Positions 52,332-60,622 of a stretch of 64,000 nt of DNA are shown piece by piece. The notes beneath the pieces are model-generated. The model saw nothing but the letters and a program-made list of their open reading frames with translations, did no database searches and was not told the origin of the DNA. Source of the DNA: Casp-actino8 sp964563545 (GTDB lineage: Bacteria; Actinomycetota; Acidimicrobiia; Acidimicrobiales; Ilumatobacteraceae); the NCBI GenBank assembly GCA_964563545.1, contig CAZLXB010000005.1:1-64000 (forward strand). Direction: 5' to 3'. Numbering within the stretch: position 1 is the stretch's first letter; each line of letters begins with the position of its first letter. The position numbers and the translations under genes are program-made.

Positions 52332-52426
52332 GGAGGTGTCCGCACGCCTGGTGGGTGCCGCCGCCTTCAAAGCGGTTGGAACGGGTTCACTCGTTCGGCG
52401 GGTTCGATTCCCGTCCACCTCCGCCA
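52332..52426 (+). tRNA. selC: selenocysteine tRNA (TCA)
   Basis: 95 nt, the length of bacterial tRNA-Sec. Acceptor GGAGGTG/CACCTCC, anticodon TCA at 52367-52369 in loop CTTCAAA with stem GCCGC/GCGGT, long variable arm with GAACG/CGTTC, T-arm GTTCGATTC, discriminator G and encoded CCA. Long extra arm plus UCA anticodon excludes an ordinary tRNA. The acceptor's eighth pair is T-C, a mismatch. No selA, selB or selD in the window. Confidence 0.93.
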
Positions 52427-52520
52427 CGCGGAGGTCTCGCGGAATCGGGAGGAGCTTGCGACGGGTCCCGTCCACCTCCGCCACGCGGAGGTCTCGCGGA
52501 ATCGGGAGGAGCTTGCGACG
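52410..52520. repeat. 57-nt tandem repeat starting inside the selC 3' end
   Basis: Copy 1 is 52410-52466; copy 2 is 52467-52520 (54 of 57 bases before the gap), identical where seen. Each copy begins with the last 17 bases of tRNA-Sec including CCA, and contains ACCTCCGC-CAC-GCGGAGGT, a perfect 8-bp hairpin. Right of the gap the sequence begins GGTCC, which continues the repeat junction ACGGGTCC, so the array likely fills the gap. Confidence 0.88.
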
Positions 52521-52620
52521 NNNNNNNNNNNNNNNNNNNNNNNNNNNNNNNNNNNNNNNNNNNNNNNNNNNNNNNNNNNNNNNNNNNNNNNNNNNNNNNN
52601 NNNNNNNNNNNNNNNNNNNN
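52521..52620. other. assembly gap (100 N)
   Basis: Exactly 100 N, a conventional scaffold-gap length, so the true size is unknown. It lies inside the tandem repeat, the likely cause. Adjacency of genes across the gap depends on scaffolding. Confidence 0.98.
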
Positions 52621-52631
52621 GGTCCGGCCGG

Positions 52632-53573
52632 TCAGACGGCGAGGAGATCGCGGGCGCCGGTGTCCGAACTCGGATGGCGCAGCTTGCTCATCGCACGCGC
52701 TTCGATCTGACGGATGCGCTCACGGGTGAGGTTGAAATGCTCTCCGACTTCTTCGAGCGTCCGCGGCTCACCGCGGTCGAGACCGAAACGAAGTTTGAGA
52801 ATCTCGCGCTCGCGCTCGTCGAGCGGAGCGAGCAACCGCTGGATCTCCTCGGGGAGAAGAGCGGTCGCCGCCATCTCGAACGGACTCTCAGCCGAACGGT
52901 CCTCGACGACGTCTCCGAGTTCGGCGTCGCCGTCCTCGCGGAGCGGTTCGCTCAACGACAACGGTTCGGCGGCGAAGCGCAGAGCTTCGGTGACCTTGTC
53001 TTCGGGCATCTCGACTTCCTCGGCGAGTTCCCGCAACGTTGGCTGACGACCGAACTTGAGCTCGAGGCGCGAGCGCGCCTTCTGAAGGCGAGCCAGGGTG
53101 TCACCGGCGTGGACTGGAAGTCGGATCGTGCGACCGGTGTTGGCGATACCACGAGTGATCGCCTGGCGAATCCACCATGTTGCATAGGTGGAGAACTTGA
53201 AGCCCTTGCGCCAGTCGAACTTTTCGACCGCGTGCATGAGGCCGAGGTTGCCCTCTTGGATCAGATCGAGAAGCGGAAGTCCCGAAGCCTGGTACTTCTT
53301 GGCAATCGATACCACGAGACGCAGGTTCGACTGAACGAACTGGCGCTCGGCGGTTTCGCCGTCGCGTACGAGATTACGAAGCTCGCGCTTCTTGGCGGGG
53401 GTGAGTCCCTTGCCGTCGTTGGCAGCCATTTCGGTCTGCGCGGTCTTGCCGGCCTCGATCTGCTTGGCGAGACGAACTTCGTCGTCCTTCGTCAGCAGCG
53501 TGTACTGACCGATGTCGGACAGATACAGGCGGACGAGATCTTCTTCGTCACGATCGACTCGGTCTTTGGCCAC
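52632..53573 (-). CDS. primary-type RNA polymerase sigma factor (group 1/2)
   Basis: 313 residues, without region 1.1. Region 1.2 DLVRLYLSDIGQYTLLT, region 2 with KFSTYATWWIRQAI, region 3 and region 4.2 TLEEVGEHFNLTRERIRQIE. The length suits a HrdB/SigB-type factor; whether it is the housekeeping SigA cannot be told from one gene. GTG start. The stop is 12 bases inside the post-gap sequence. Confidence 0.92.
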   Translation of the reverse strand: MAKDRVDRDEEDLVRLYLSDIGQYTLLTKDDEVRLAKQIEAGKTAQTEMAANDGKGLTPAKKRELRNLVRDGETAERQFVQSNLRLVVSIAKKYQASGLPLLDLIQEGNLGLMHAVEKFDWRKGFKFSTYATWWIRQAITRGIANTGRTIRLPVHAGDTLARLQKARSRLELKFGRQPTLRELAEEVEMPEDKVTEALRFAAEPLSLSEPLREDGDAELGDVVEDRSAESPFEMAATALLPEEIQRLLAPLDEREREILKLRFGLDRGEPRTLEEVGEHFNLTRERIRQIEARAMSKLRHPSSDTGARDLLAV

Positions 53574-53769
53574 CTGTCACCCTCACTTCGACACAGGTAA
53601 TTGCTCACTTGCTATCGCCCGATTCGGTGAACCGGACACTTACCGCTGAATGGTTTGCCAATCCCTTCGCAAGTAATTGGGCGGAACGATACCGACGAGT
53701 GAGCCCGCCGCAACCATCGGACCGAAATGGGTGGGTAAGGTGCGCACAAGCGAACAAAGGAGCTCCCAA
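53574..53769. promoter_or_regulatory. divergent promoter region between sigma factor and BI-1 gene
   Basis: 196 bases without a gene. The sequence AAGTAATTGGGC-like and CAGGTAATTGC repeat a GTAATTG core at both ends, a possible operator. AAGGAG at 53757-53762 is the BI-1 RBS. No -35/-10 pair called. Confidence 0.3.
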
Positions 53770-54579
53770 GTGGCGAATCCAGTGCTGAACGAAAAGGGTC
53801 TTCGACGAGCCGCCGAATCGGATTCCGGATGGGCGGCACCCTCCTCCGAGACGCGTCACCCGATCGATGACGGCCCGGTGAGTCCGTGGACTCCGACAAC
53901 GGGAGTCATGACCATCGGAGGCACCGTGTCGGCCACCGCGGTGCTCTTCGTTCTCCTGCTCGCGTCCTCCGTCATCGGTTGGTTCGGCGTGAAAGCACCC
54001 GAAGGTGAGGTCTATTCGTTCCCCGGTTTCGCCATCGCCGGCGTCCTCGTGGGATTGGTGTGCGCGATCACCATGAGCTTTCGCCCACAATGGGCTCGGG
54101 TGCTGGGGCCGGTGTACGCCGTTGCCGAAGGTCTCTTCATCGGCGCGGTCAGTCGCGCCTACGAGACCTACTACGACGGCATCGTGGTTCAGGCCGCCGG
54201 AGCGACCATCGCGGTTTTCGCCGTCATGCTCGGCCTCCACGTGTTCCGAATCCTGAAGGTGACCGATCGAATGCGACGGATCGTCGTGAGCGCCACATTG
54301 GGCATCGCCGTGTTCTACGGCATCTCGTTGCTGATGTCGTTGTTCGGTGCTTCGCCGTCGTTCATTTCGTCAGCGTCACCCTTTGGCATCCTCTTCTCGT
54401 TCCTCGTCGCCGGTTTGGCCGCTTTCAACCTGTCGCTCGACTTCGATTTCATCGAGCGCGGTGTCGAACAACGACTGCCACGTTCCGTCGAGTGGTTCGC
54501 CGCCTTCGGTGTGCTCGTGACCGTGGTCTGGCTCTACCTCGAGATTCTGCGCTTGCTCGCCAAACTCCGCGACCGGTGA
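53770..54579 (+). CDS. Bax inhibitor-1/YccA family membrane protein
   Basis: 269 residues. A cytoplasmic N-terminus (about 1-50) and seven predicted helices; ALVLGLH-type conserved core in AVAEGLFIGAVSRAYE and FNLSLDFDFIERGV. The family includes YccA (FtsH inhibitor) and pH-sensitive calcium leak channels. GTG at 53770 with AAGGAG eight bases upstream. Overlaps the next gene (GTGA). Confidence 0.9.
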   Translation: MANPVLNEKGLRRAAESDSGWAAPSSETRHPIDDGPVSPWTPTTGVMTIGGTVSATAVLFVLLLASSVIGWFGVKAPEGEVYSFPGFAIAGVLVGLVCAITMSFRPQWARVLGPVYAVAEGLFIGAVSRAYETYYDGIVVQAAGATIAVFAVMLGLHVFRILKVTDRMRRIVVSATLGIAVFYGISLLMSLFGASPSFISSASPFGILFSFLVAGLAAFNLSLDFDFIERGVEQRLPRSVEWFAAFGVLVTVVWLYLEILRLLAKLRDR

Positions 54580-55262
54580 CCTCGACCGACACCATCGCCG
54601 GCGTCGATCGGCGGGTAGCACTCATCTTCGGCACGGCCTTGCTGTGCCTGTACGGTGCCCGTTTCGGTATTCAACTCTCACCAGCGTCACCGCCGAGTCT
54701 TGCCTACATGTGCTGGTGGTCGGGAACGCAGATCTTCTGCTACCTCGTCGTACCGCTGGTCTTCCTCACTGTCACGCGCGGATCACTCGCCGACATCGGA
54801 TGGAAGTTTCGTGGAACGAGTTCGCACTGGAGGGTGTACCTCGGACTCTTCGCGATCGCGGTTCCGTTCGTGGTGTGGGCGAGTTTCAGCCAGGACTTCC
54901 AGCTTCGCTATCCGCTGTACGACGTCGTGGTCGGTCAGACCGGAGTGTGGGGTGATCTGGTCGTCTGGTGGCCGTTCTACTTCGCCCAATTCATCGCGGT
55001 GGAGTCGTTCTTCCGTGGATTCCTCGTGCTTGGCCTTGCGCCGCGTTTCGGTTCATCGGCGGTGCTGATCGCGACCGTGCCCTACCTGATGATCCACTTC
55101 GTGAAACCGCCGGCGGAGGCACTGGCCTCGATCGTCGGTGGGATCGTGATGGGAACACTCGCGCTTCGGACCCGGAGCGTCTGGTGGGGTATCGGCCTGC
55201 ATGTGTCGGTGGCCGCGCTCATGGACGTTCTCGCCTTGGGACACAAGGGATTCATCTGGTGA
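54576..55262 (+). CDS. CPBP-family intramembrane protease-like protein
   Basis: 228 residues with about six helices. VESFFRGFLVLG stands for the EExxxR motif (the first Glu is Val, the second present), LMIHFVKPPAEA holds the FxxxH His, and GIGLHVSVAALMD the last His. Metal-type CAAX protease/bacteriocin-processing family; activity uncertain with the altered motif. GTG start overlapping the BI-1 stop, stop overlapping the next gene. Confidence 0.8.
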   Translation: MTSTDTIAGVDRRVALIFGTALLCLYGARFGIQLSPASPPSLAYMCWWSGTQIFCYLVVPLVFLTVTRGSLADIGWKFRGTSSHWRVYLGLFAIAVPFVVWASFSQDFQLRYPLYDVVVGQTGVWGDLVVWWPFYFAQFIAVESFFRGFLVLGLAPRFGSSAVLIATVPYLMIHFVKPPAEALASIVGGIVMGTLALRTRSVWWGIGLHVSVAALMDVLALGHKGFIW

Positions 55263-55975
55263 GGTCGGGCGAGGAAGCGGCCGCCTCGGCCATCGGTGGT
55301 GCGCTGTTGGGCGGGCTGGCCGGCCGGGCCATCGGAGCGGCACCCCTTGGCGCGGCGATCGGAGGCCTCAACGGTGCGATCGCCGGCTACCGCGGAATCT
55401 ACGACTGGCAATCGGCGCGTGGACGACTGGCCTTCGTTCTCGACTCCACGTGGTCGATGGTCAGCACGGGAGCCGGACTCGTCCTGATGGCGGCGTCGAA
55501 AACGAGCGAAGCGGTCACCGGTCGGAACATGGATTACGAGCCGAGCCTCTCGTTCCGACGCAATCGATTCGTGCACCGAGGCGGAGTCGTGTTGCGTCGT
55601 GGCTTCGCGGTGACGATCGGCAACGTGATCAACGGGGCTGCCGATCGCCGCGGTGAACTCACCGATGGTCGCCGACGTCTCGTGAACGAGCACGAAGAGG
55701 TGCACGTGTGGCAGGAGCGGATTCTCGGACCGCTCTATCCGGTGCTCTACACCGGCTGGTTCCTCGGTGGAGTGGCCCTGGCCTTGGTCCGACGCGGTCG
55801 GCGGAACACGATTCCACTGGCGCAGGACATCGACAATCTCGCGTACTACCGGAACCCCTTCGAGTGGCACGCCTACTCGCGGGCCGGCGAATGGCCGCCG
55901 GCTTGGGTCGATCCGCTTCGGGTGTGGAGTCGACCTCTCAGATGGAACGCAGGAATCCCAAGAGTGCGGCGTTGA
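55259..55975 (+). CDS. glycine-zipper protein with HExxH motif
   Basis: 238 residues, no family recognised with certainty. N-terminal Gly/Ala-rich zipper (AIGGALLGGLAGRAIGAAPL), then a middle domain and NEHEEVHVWQERI, an HExxH zinc motif followed by Gln, and later FEWHAYSRAG which could give the third ligand. Overlaps the CPBP gene (GTGA), so the two may act together. Confidence 0.6.
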   Translation: MRSGEEAAASAIGGALLGGLAGRAIGAAPLGAAIGGLNGAIAGYRGIYDWQSARGRLAFVLDSTWSMVSTGAGLVLMAASKTSEAVTGRNMDYEPSLSFRRNRFVHRGGVVLRRGFAVTIGNVINGAADRRGELTDGRRRLVNEHEEVHVWQERILGPLYPVLYTGWFLGGVALALVRRGRRNTIPLAQDIDNLAYYRNPFEWHAYSRAGEWPPAWVDPLRVWSRPLRWNAGIPRVRR

Positions 55976-56912
55976 ATTCAGCCGGGGATTCTTGTTGGGT
56001 CCAGTGCCCGGCACCGGGAATGATCACGCTTCCCTTGTAGTTCGGCATCATCGAGTTGATGGTGTCGATGGTGTCGAGTCGGGGTGCGATCACGCCGTCC
56101 TTGTCGCCGCCGATGAAGAAGGTCGGCATCGTCATCACGGTCGGGCTGATGTCCTTGGTGATTTCGTAATTAGCGTCGAAATTCCGATACCACGAGACAG
56201 GTCCGAAGAATCCGCTGTTGCTGAACTGCTCCACGTATCGGTCGAGGTCGGCGGATGTGAGCCACGCCGGGAGTTCGGTCGGGATGTCCGAGAACATGTC
56301 GAGGAACCCGGTGCCTTCCATGGGCGGCAACTCGGAGAGATCGGTCGGACCTGGGCGGTACTTCGCGCCCGATGCACCCCACAGGATGCTGTGCATCGTC
56401 CGGCGAACGTCGGCTTCGAATTCGCGTTCGGCCGGACCGACCTCTTGGAAATAGAGGATGTAGAAGAAGCGGTCACCGAAGGTCATCTTGAAGAGTTCGG
56501 TCGGCTTCATCGGCCACGGAGTGAAGGGAACACTCACACCAACGACCGAGTCGCAGCGTTCGGGGAAGAGTCGGCCGGTCTCCCACACGACGAACGCACC
56601 CCAGTCGTGGCCCACGAAGTGGGCGGTCTCGTGGCCCGTGGCATCGAGAAGTCCGACGAGATCTCCGGTGAGGTTCTGGATCCCATAGGCCGCGACATCC
56701 TTGGGCGCCGAGGAGAATCCGTAGCCACGCTGGTCGGGAGCGAGCACGTGGTATCCCGCATCGGCGAGGACCGGAATCTGGTGGCGCCACGAGTGCGCGG
56801 ACTCGGGGAAACCGTGGCTCAGGATCACGCACGGCGCTGACGGGTCTCCGGCTTCCATGACCCTGAGGTCGACGCCGTTGACGTGGATCGAACGTTCGCG
56901 AACGTCGGCCAT
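55938..56912 (-). CDS. alpha/beta hydrolase, epoxide-hydrolase-like
   Basis: 324 residues. Oxyanion HGFPESAHSWR, nucleophile Asp in GHDWGAFV, acid Asp in GGDKDGV, His in GAGHWTQQESP: the Asp-Asp-His set of soluble epoxide hydrolases. Substrate unknown. ATG at 56912; the frame is open further, but that part overlaps the TraR-like gene. Its 3' end overlaps the HExxH gene (convergent). Confidence 0.88.
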   Translation of the reverse strand: MADVRERSIHVNGVDLRVMEAGDPSAPCVILSHGFPESAHSWRHQIPVLADAGYHVLAPDQRGYGFSSAPKDVAAYGIQNLTGDLVGLLDATGHETAHFVGHDWGAFVVWETGRLFPERCDSVVGVSVPFTPWPMKPTELFKMTFGDRFFYILYFQEVGPAEREFEADVRRTMHSILWGASGAKYRPGPTDLSELPPMEGTGFLDMFSDIPTELPAWLTSADLDRYVEQFSNSGFFGPVSWYRNFDANYEITKDISPTVMTMPTFFIGGDKDGVIAPRLDTIDTINSMMPNYKGSVIIPGAGHWTQQESPAEFNAALLGFLRSI

Positions 56913-56914
56913 TG

Positions 56915-57109
56915 TCAGGCCTTCCGGCGAGCGAGAGGATTCCGGGCCAGAACGTCGTCGGGAATCGGTTCCCCGGAGATCTCGTCGGTCCAATAAGTGC
57001 CGGCCTCGAGTCGGGTGAGAGCGGTCTCGACGTCGGCGAGGTCTTTCTCGATCGCATCGATCGTGCTCGCGTGTTCGTTCACTTCATCGGGAGACGTGCC
57101 CATCGCCAT
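56915..57109 (-). CDS. TraR/DksA-like protein without zinc cysteines
   Basis: 64 residues. ADVETALTRLEAGTYWTDEISGEPIPDD follows the pattern of the DksA/TraR C-terminus (quoted pattern RLEAGTYWTDEISGEPIP), but the four zinc cysteines are absent. ATG at 57109 (or 57103). Divergent from cyclophilin by 38 bases. May bind RNA polymerase secondary channel, by family analogy only. Confidence 0.6.
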   Translation of the reverse strand: MAMGTSPDEVNEHASTIDAIEKDLADVETALTRLEAGTYWTDEISGEPIPDDVLARNPLARRKA

Positions 57110-57147
57110 GGGTCCACAGTAGTGGTCGGGGGATAGCGTGACGACCC

Positions 57148-57705
57148 ATGGCAACTTCCTTTCCTCCCTTCGACGGCTCCGCTCCCAAGTCGCAACAATT
57201 CCCTGCGCCGCCCGAGATGGGAATCGATGCCGCGAAGCGCTACACCGCGACCATGCAGACGTCGATGGGCACTCTCGTGATCGCGCTCGATCCGATCAAG
57301 GCACCCAAGACCGTCAACAACTTCGTCTTTCTCGCGCTCAATCACTATTACGACGGCGTCATCTTCCATCGGATCATCCGTGGCTTCGTCTGTCAGGGTG
57401 GCGACCCCACGGGCACCGGACGCGGCGGACCGGGCTACCGATTCGAGGACGAGCTGCCCAAGGCCGGTCAATACGAGATCGGTTCGCTCGCCATGGCCAA
57501 TGCCGGACCCAACACCAATGGTTCGCAGTTCTTCATCATCAGTGGTCCCGACGGTGTTCGCCTGCCACCGCAGTACTCGCTGTTCGGCAAGGTCGTGAAG
57601 GGACTCGAGGTCGTGGAGGCGATGCAGAGCGTGCCGTGCGGCCCTGGTGATCGTCCGAACACCGACGTGGTGATCGAGTCGGTCACCATCTCCGTCGCCG
57701 ACTGA
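57148..57705 (+). CDS. peptidyl-prolyl cis-trans isomerase (cyclophilin)
   Basis: 185 residues, no signal peptide. Cyclophilin core with FHRIIRGFVCQGGDPTGTG, SLAMANAGPNTNGSQFFI and YSLFGKVVKGLEVVEAM. Cytoplasmic protein-folding enzyme. Confidence 0.95.
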   Translation: MATSFPPFDGSAPKSQQFPAPPEMGIDAAKRYTATMQTSMGTLVIALDPIKAPKTVNNFVFLALNHYYDGVIFHRIIRGFVCQGGDPTGTGRGGPGYRFEDELPKAGQYEIGSLAMANAGPNTNGSQFFIISGPDGVRLPPQYSLFGKVVKGLEVVEAMQSVPCGPGDRPNTDVVIESVTISVAD

Positions 57706-57710
57706 TCGCG

Positions 57711-58916
57711 ATGCCGCGAAGCGAGTCCGTCTCGATCGAGTCGGCTCGTCGGATTGCCCTCGCCGCGCAGGGTTTCACCTCGCCGCGACCGACCGGTCGC
57801 GTCGATCGTCGACATCTCTCGAAGTCACTCGGCTCGATGGGTGTCATCCAGATCGATTCGGTGAACGTGCTCGTGCGGAGCCAGGAGTTGCCGGTCTTCG
57901 CCCGACTCGGATCTCACTCGCGGGACCTCATCCCGCGGGCCACGGCTCAAGGTGATCTCTTCGAGTATTGGGGACACGCAGCTGCCCACCTGCCCACGTC
58001 CCATCATCGACTCTGGAGATGGAAGATGGAGGCGAGTGTCGGTGGACCATGGCGATCGATTCACGATCTCCGTCGACGTCGCCCCGGCTACATCGAGTCG
58101 TTGCTCGATCGGGTTCGTAGCGAGGGAGCCGTCACGGCCGGTGAATTGTCCGAACGCACCGAACGCAAGGGACCGTGGTGGGACTGGGACGATGCAAAAG
58201 AGGCGCTGGAGTACCTCTTCATGAGTGGTCAACTCACCGCGACGCGACGATCGAACGACTTCGCGCGGGTCTACGACCTACCCGAACGTGTTGTCCCGGG
58301 TGTCCATCTGAGGGCACCGACGGCATCGCGTGAGGATGCGCACCGCGAACTCCTCGATCTGGCCGGTCGCTCGCTCGGTATCGCGACTGCTTACGACCTC
58401 GCCGACTACTACCGACTGCAGTTGAGCGAGTGCAAGCCGTACATCCAGGATCTGGTCGAGAACGGTCGACTGCACCGGGTGCGCGTCGAGGGTTGGAAGG
58501 AGCCGGCTTATCTTCATGCCGAAGCCCGGGAACCTCGACGGGTGAATGCATCGGCGCTGTTGTCGATGTTCGATCCGGTGGTGTGGAATCGCCGACGCGA
58601 TGAACGACTCTTCGACTTCCATTATCGGATCGAGATCTACACGCCGGCACCGAGTCGCAAGTTTGGCTACTACGTCTTGCCGTTCCTGTTCGACGAACGC
58701 ATCGCGGCCCGAGTCGATCTGAAGGCGGATCGTGCGGCGGGCACGCTCGTCGCTTCGGGAGTCTTCGCCGAATCCGATGTCGACCGAGGCAAGGTGGCGG
58801 CGGCACTCGCCGATGAGCTGCTTCTCATGGCTGATTGGCTCGGTCTCGACACGGTCAAGGTCGGACGTCGAGGTGATCTTGCCGAGCCCGTTCGGCGTGC
58901 GCTCGGTCGTCGTTAG
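57711..58916 (+). CDS. YcaQ-family DNA glycosylase-like protein (DUF1006)
   Basis: 401 residues. Winged-helix type with the QxD motif IQIDSVNVLVRSQELP and FEYWGHAAAHLP, as in YcaQ/AlkX enzymes that unhook interstrand cross-links. ATG start five bases after the cyclophilin stop. Confidence 0.85.
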   Translation: MPRSESVSIESARRIALAAQGFTSPRPTGRVDRRHLSKSLGSMGVIQIDSVNVLVRSQELPVFARLGSHSRDLIPRATAQGDLFEYWGHAAAHLPTSHHRLWRWKMEASVGGPWRSIHDLRRRRPGYIESLLDRVRSEGAVTAGELSERTERKGPWWDWDDAKEALEYLFMSGQLTATRRSNDFARVYDLPERVVPGVHLRAPTASREDAHRELLDLAGRSLGIATAYDLADYYRLQLSECKPYIQDLVENGRLHRVRVEGWKEPAYLHAEAREPRRVNASALLSMFDPVVWNRRRDERLFDFHYRIEIYTPAPSRKFGYYVLPFLFDERIAARVDLKADRAAGTLVASGVFAESDVDRGKVAAALADELLLMADWLGLDTVKVGRRGDLAEPVRRALGRR

Positions 58917-58925
58917 CCTGACCGC

Positions 58926-59660
58926 ATGTCCCGCCCGCTGATCGCCGTCGCCGGCCGGATCGCCGCCGCCGGACGAGTTTCGCGGAGCGCGATCTCCTTC
59001 GCCGGCCGGGTGTATCTCGATGCGGTGTTGCGGGCCGGCGGGGAGCCCGTCACTCTGAGCCCGCGCGAACTGCGACACGACGACGCGGCCGAACTTCTCT
59101 CGCGCTTCGACGGACTCGTCTTGATGGGTGGCGCCGACGTCGATCCCCATCTGTACGGGCAGACACGTCAGTCGCACGTCTATGGCGTCAACACCGAGCA
59201 GGATCATTTCGAGATGGCTCTGGTTCATGCGGCCATCGAAGCCAAGAAGCCGACACTCGCCGTGTGCCGCGGGATCCAGTTGGTCAACGTTGCGTTGGGT
59301 GGCACTCTCATCCAGCACATCGCCGACATTCCGGGTGTCCTCGATCATGCTCCGAGCAAGTTCCCGGCCGGACAAGAGTACGCATTGCACGACGTGCAGA
59401 TCACCAAAGGGACCAAGTTGTCGGCGGCCATGGGCACGACGTCAGCCCGCGTCGCGTCGTTCCATCATCAAGGCCTCGATGTGATCGGCCATGGATTGAA
59501 GGTCACCGCCACATCGTCGGATGGCCTGGTAGAAGGTCTCGAGCACACGGGCTCCGGGCAGTGGCTGATCGGGGTGCAGTGGCACCCCGAAGACACCGCC
59601 GCCACGGATCCGCATCAACAGGCGCTCTATGACCGACTCGTGGAGCGCTCGACGCGCTGA
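58926..59660 (+). CDS. gamma-glutamyl-gamma-aminobutyrate hydrolase-like class I amidotransferase
   Basis: 244 residues. Catalytic Cys in LAVCRGIQLVNVALGG, His and Glu in GVQWHPEDT; LMGGADVDPHLYG fits peptidase C26 (PuuD). Hydrolyses gamma-glutamyl amides of polyamines or amino acids. ATG start. Confidence 0.85.
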   Translation: MSRPLIAVAGRIAAAGRVSRSAISFAGRVYLDAVLRAGGEPVTLSPRELRHDDAAELLSRFDGLVLMGGADVDPHLYGQTRQSHVYGVNTEQDHFEMALVHAAIEAKKPTLAVCRGIQLVNVALGGTLIQHIADIPGVLDHAPSKFPAGQEYALHDVQITKGTKLSAAMGTTSARVASFHHQGLDVIGHGLKVTATSSDGLVEGLEHTGSGQWLIGVQWHPEDTAATDPHQQALYDRLVERSTR

Positions 59661-60563
59661 TCAGTCGGTTGCTCGAGCGAGCGCCTCTGGTGATTCGGGT
59701 GCCAGCGCCCACCGCAACGTTCGACTCAACACGGTTCCAGCCGGACGTACGAAGGCTCGTTCGGACACGGGCAACCACGGGAGTCGAAGGGGTCGTCGAG
59801 CCCAGAGGGGTAGCAGGCTCACGGCGGCGGCCCCGATGAGTCCGTACGGCGCGCGGGCGACGAGCGGAAGCGGAGGAGTGATGAGGAGGAAGCGGGCTGC
59901 GTCTCGTGCTTCCGGCGACGACGCCAGTTCGCGCCGGTAATACGCGATCTGTTCTTTCACCTGTCGTGTGCTGCGCGGCGCCTCCTCGACACCGAGTTTC
60001 TCGGCAATGAGAGCCATCTCGGCCACATAGGTGTCGTATTCATGAGGTTCGAGCGGTGTTTCGCCGAATGCACGGTGGGCACTGATGAACGAATCGACTT
60101 CGGCGATGTGAACCCAACGCAGCAGATGAGGATCGTTGGCGCGATAAGTCCGACCGTCGCGGGTAGTTCCTTGTACGCGTGTGTGCACCTTCTTGACCAT
60201 GTCGATGGCGCGTTGAGCCTCCTCGGCCGGACCGAACGTGGTGGCGGCGAGGAAGTCGGCAGTTCGCTGCAACCGCCCCCAAGGATCGGAGCGGTAATCA
60301 CTGTGCTGAGCCACTCCAGCCATGGCGAGCGGGTGCAAAGACTGGAAAAGAAGCGCTCGTAGCCCGCCGATGAACATCGACACGTCGGAGTGCACGATGC
60401 GAATGGGGGAGCCTTCGTCGAACCAACGCTCACCCGGCGCGGTGAACAACTCCGAAGCTCGGCGCTCGGCATCGTTGCCCACCACTCGAGTGCGAACGGC
60501 TCCGGCCACTGCGCGTCTGACCGGCTCGAGGAGGTCGGGCATCTGTTCTCGCTTGGCCACCAC
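59661..60563 (-). CDS. MpaB/DUF2236-family oxygenase-like protein
   Basis: 300 residues. IVHSDVSMFIGG, LHPLAMAGVAQHSDY and LRWVHIAEVDSF are the conserved His segments of DUF2236/latex-clearing-type heme oxygenases. Tandem GTG at 60563/60560 or ATG at 60542 as start; the longer open frame is not conserved. Divergent from the AI-2E gene. Confidence 0.78.
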   Translation of the reverse strand: MVAKREQMPDLLEPVRRAVAGAVRTRVVGNDAERRASELFTAPGERWFDEGSPIRIVHSDVSMFIGGLRALLFQSLHPLAMAGVAQHSDYRSDPWGRLQRTADFLAATTFGPAEEAQRAIDMVKKVHTRVQGTTRDGRTYRANDPHLLRWVHIAEVDSFISAHRAFGETPLEPHEYDTYVAEMALIAEKLGVEEAPRSTRQVKEQIAYYRRELASSPEARDAARFLLITPPLPLVARAPYGLIGAAAVSLLPLWARRPLRLPWLPVSERAFVRPAGTVLSRTLRWALAPESPEALARATD

Positions 60564-60622
60564 GTGGACATCGTCCCACGCCTCGTGGCGAGCAGCGTTG
60601 TCGGGGTGGGTACGCTCGTCAC

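Noticed and set aside
52410..52520. CRISPR array
   Set aside because: Copies abut with no spacers and contain a tRNA end; no cas genes nearby.
52176..53600. Frames running across the N gap
   Set aside because: Translation through N is meaningless; the region holds selC, repeats and the sigma factor on the minus strand.
53605..54240. 211-residue minus-strand frame opposite BI-1
   Set aside because: No motif; the plus-strand BI-1 frame has helices and family segments.
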